Assembly (NCBI GenBank): GCA_913020235.1
Contig: CAJWBT010000106.1
Location: 1 to 7,524, forward strand
DNA length: 7,524 nt
Direction: 5' to 3'
DNA from: an uncultured Chloroflexota bacterium
Lineage (GTDB): Bacteria; Chloroflexota; Dehalococcoidia; UBA3495
Within the stretch, counting starts at the first letter, position 1; each line of letters begins with the position of its first letter. Below the pieces are notes generated by a model, which saw only the letters and a program-made list of their open reading frames with translations, was not told where the DNA came from and ran no database searches. A program made the position numbers and the translations under genes. Shown here one piece after another: positions 6,627-7,524 of this stretch.

Positions 6627-7524
6627 GCGGAACGCTCCTTCAGAACCGCCAGGCCGGCCAGAACCTTCTCCGGCGTAATCGGCAGCCCGTAGAAGCGGAC
6701 GCCGGTGGCGTTGTGGATGGCGTTGGCATAGGCCGCCGCCACGGGGTTGGTCGCCGCCTCTCCGATGCCCTTGGCCCCAAAGGGGCCGCTGGGCTCATAG
6801 GTTTGGGCGAAATAAACAGCCAGATTGTCCGGAGGCGCGCTCTCGCTGATGCCCGGCGTTTTGGCGTCGGTCATGTAGCCTCCTGACGCCAGTTGCCCGC
6901 CGGAGTCCCATTGGTTGTCCTCGTAAAGCGCAAAGCCCGCGCCCTGCAGCAGTCCCCCTTCTAGCTGTCCGGCTGCCAGGTCGGGACTGATCACCGTTCC
7001 GCAGTCGCTGCCCGTCGCGGCTCGCACCGTGCGCACCGCACCGGTCCACGTGTCGACCTCCACCTCCACGAACACGGCGACGTAGGCCGGCGGGCAGTTG
7101 ACCGGCCGGAAGCTCTCTACAGTGGCGATGGTCCTCCGGCTCTCGGCCCAACACCGCGTGGCGATCTCGCCGATGGTCATTCTCCGGTCCGGGACCGCGC
7201 TAGCGGCGAACACCCCCTGGCTCGATGCGTCGTCGGGTTCGAGGGCCAGCGCTTCCGGCATCAGGTCCAGATAGCCGGCAGCCGTCTCCAGCAGCTCCTT
7301 CCGCACCAGTTGCGCCGCCTGTAGCGCGGCGCCGCCGCCGGCATAGACCCCCCGGGAAGCGTGGGTGTTGACGTCGTAGACCGTGGACCGGGTCCCGGCG
7401 GGGGCGACGTTGACCTTTTCCAGAGGTACGCACAGCTCCTCGGCCACCAGTTTGGCCACGGCATCCAGGGTGCCGCCGCCGTGGTCCATCAGCGCCGTCA
7501 CCACGTCCACCGAGCCGTCGGTGT
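6623..7524 (-). CDS. C-terminal 299 residues of a xanthine dehydrogenase family molybdopterin-binding large subunit (set 1)
   Basis: The 3' part of a large catalytic subunit; the start lies beyond the right edge, and roughly 450-500 residues are missing if the protein has family length. The visible frame is open to the last full codon and begins with DGSVDVV. It covers the second molybdopterin-binding domain: MDHGGGTLDAVAKLVAEEL near the start, NTHASRGVYAGGGAALQAA after it, a GxVISPDLAAGQLEGGLLQG-like core segment, and GPFGAKGIGE near the end with the expected catalytic glutamate. The protein ends in GLPITPEKVLAGL, closely matching the ending of the set 2 subunit. The Gln of the usual GQG motif appears to be Gly (HGGG). 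The stop TGA (6625-6623) overlaps the GTG start of the fused FAD/[2Fe-2S] gene, its likely partner. It is too diverged from the set 2 large subunit to be a recent duplicate. The substrate-loop region (AFRGFGG equivalent) is outside the window. Confidence 0.92.
   Translation of the reverse strand, partial: TDGSVDVVTALMDHGGGTLDAVAKLVAEELCVPLEKVNVAPAGTRSTVYDVNTHASRGVYAGGGAALQAAQLVRKELLETAAGYLDLMPEALALEPDDASSQGVFAASAVPDRRMTIGEIATRCWAESRRTIATVESFRPVNCPPAYVAVFVEVEVDTWTGAVRTVRAATGSDCGTVISPDLAAGQLEGGLLQGAGFALYEDNQWDSGGQLASGGYMTDAKTPGISESAPPDNLAVYFAQTYEPSGPFGAKGIGEAATNPVAAAYANAIHNATGVRFYGLPITPEKVLAGLAVLKERSA
6635..6640 (-). promoter_or_regulatory. Shine-Dalgarno site supporting the GTG start of the fusion gene
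   Basis: The minus strand reads AAGGAG here, 8 bases before the GTG at 6626-6624 and inside the last codons of the upstream gene. It favours the GTG over the internal ATG at 6596, and with the GTGA overlap suggests translational coupling. Confidence 0.65.

Noticed and set aside
5473..6678. A 401-codon open frame on the plus strand
   Set aside because: It is antisense to the clearly coding FAD/[2Fe-2S] fusion; its Ser/Arg/Pro/Thr-rich, motif-free translation is a GC-bias shadow.

Overview
The window is GC-rich bacterial DNA in which every gene I can support lies on the minus strand, so transcription runs from high to low coordinates. I infer a soil, marine or subsurface bacterium, tentatively Chloroflexota (Dehalococcoidia/SAR202-like). 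The basis is indirect: paralogous xanthine-dehydrogenase-family hydroxylases, a DinB-family protein, a TDGLPVVPPT-family protein and a dispersed repeat of the GTCATTCCGAG type together resemble that group. No rRNA, tRNA, CRISPR array or transposase is visible.

Positions 7524 to 1433 hold a tight run of five genes encoding two molybdenum hydroxylase (xanthine dehydrogenase family) enzymes. Set 1 is the C-terminal part of a molybdopterin-binding large subunit (cut by the window edge) and a single protein that fuses an N-terminal FAD domain to a C-terminal two-[2Fe-2S] domain. Set 2 has three separate genes: FAD subunit, [2Fe-2S] subunit and a complete 776-residue large subunit. Two of the four junctions are 4-base start/stop overlaps (GTGA at 6623-6626, ATGA at 3760-3763); the other two are gaps of 27 and 14 bases. 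The run therefore looks like one transcription unit whose promoter lies beyond the right edge. In each set the large subunit should hydroxylate a substrate at the molybdenum centre and pass electrons through two iron-sulfur clusters to FAD. The substrates cannot be read from the sequence. The complete large subunit has a xanthine-dehydrogenase-like AFRGFGG loop, not the AYxCSFR loop of form I CO dehydrogenase.

Downstream, after a 141-base gap, is a DinB-family gene (1291-740) with its own ribosome binding site. A 504-base non-coding stretch (236-739) follows. It holds an 11-bp tandem duplication, a near-consensus sigma-70-type promoter pointing left (TTGACA, 17-base spacer, TACGAT), a 9-bp direct repeat just upstream of the -35 box, and a 123-bp element bounded by imperfect inverted repeats, which falls inside the predicted 5' leader. 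That leader serves a partial gene at 235-1, which starts with TTG behind a strong AGGAGG and encodes the N-terminus of a conserved family of unknown function.

The points most worth a second look are the reversed-order FAD/[2Fe-2S] fusion, the pairing of two dissimilar hydroxylase sets in one operon, and the promoter, operator-like repeat and mobile-like repeat arrangement in front of the TTG-initiated gene.
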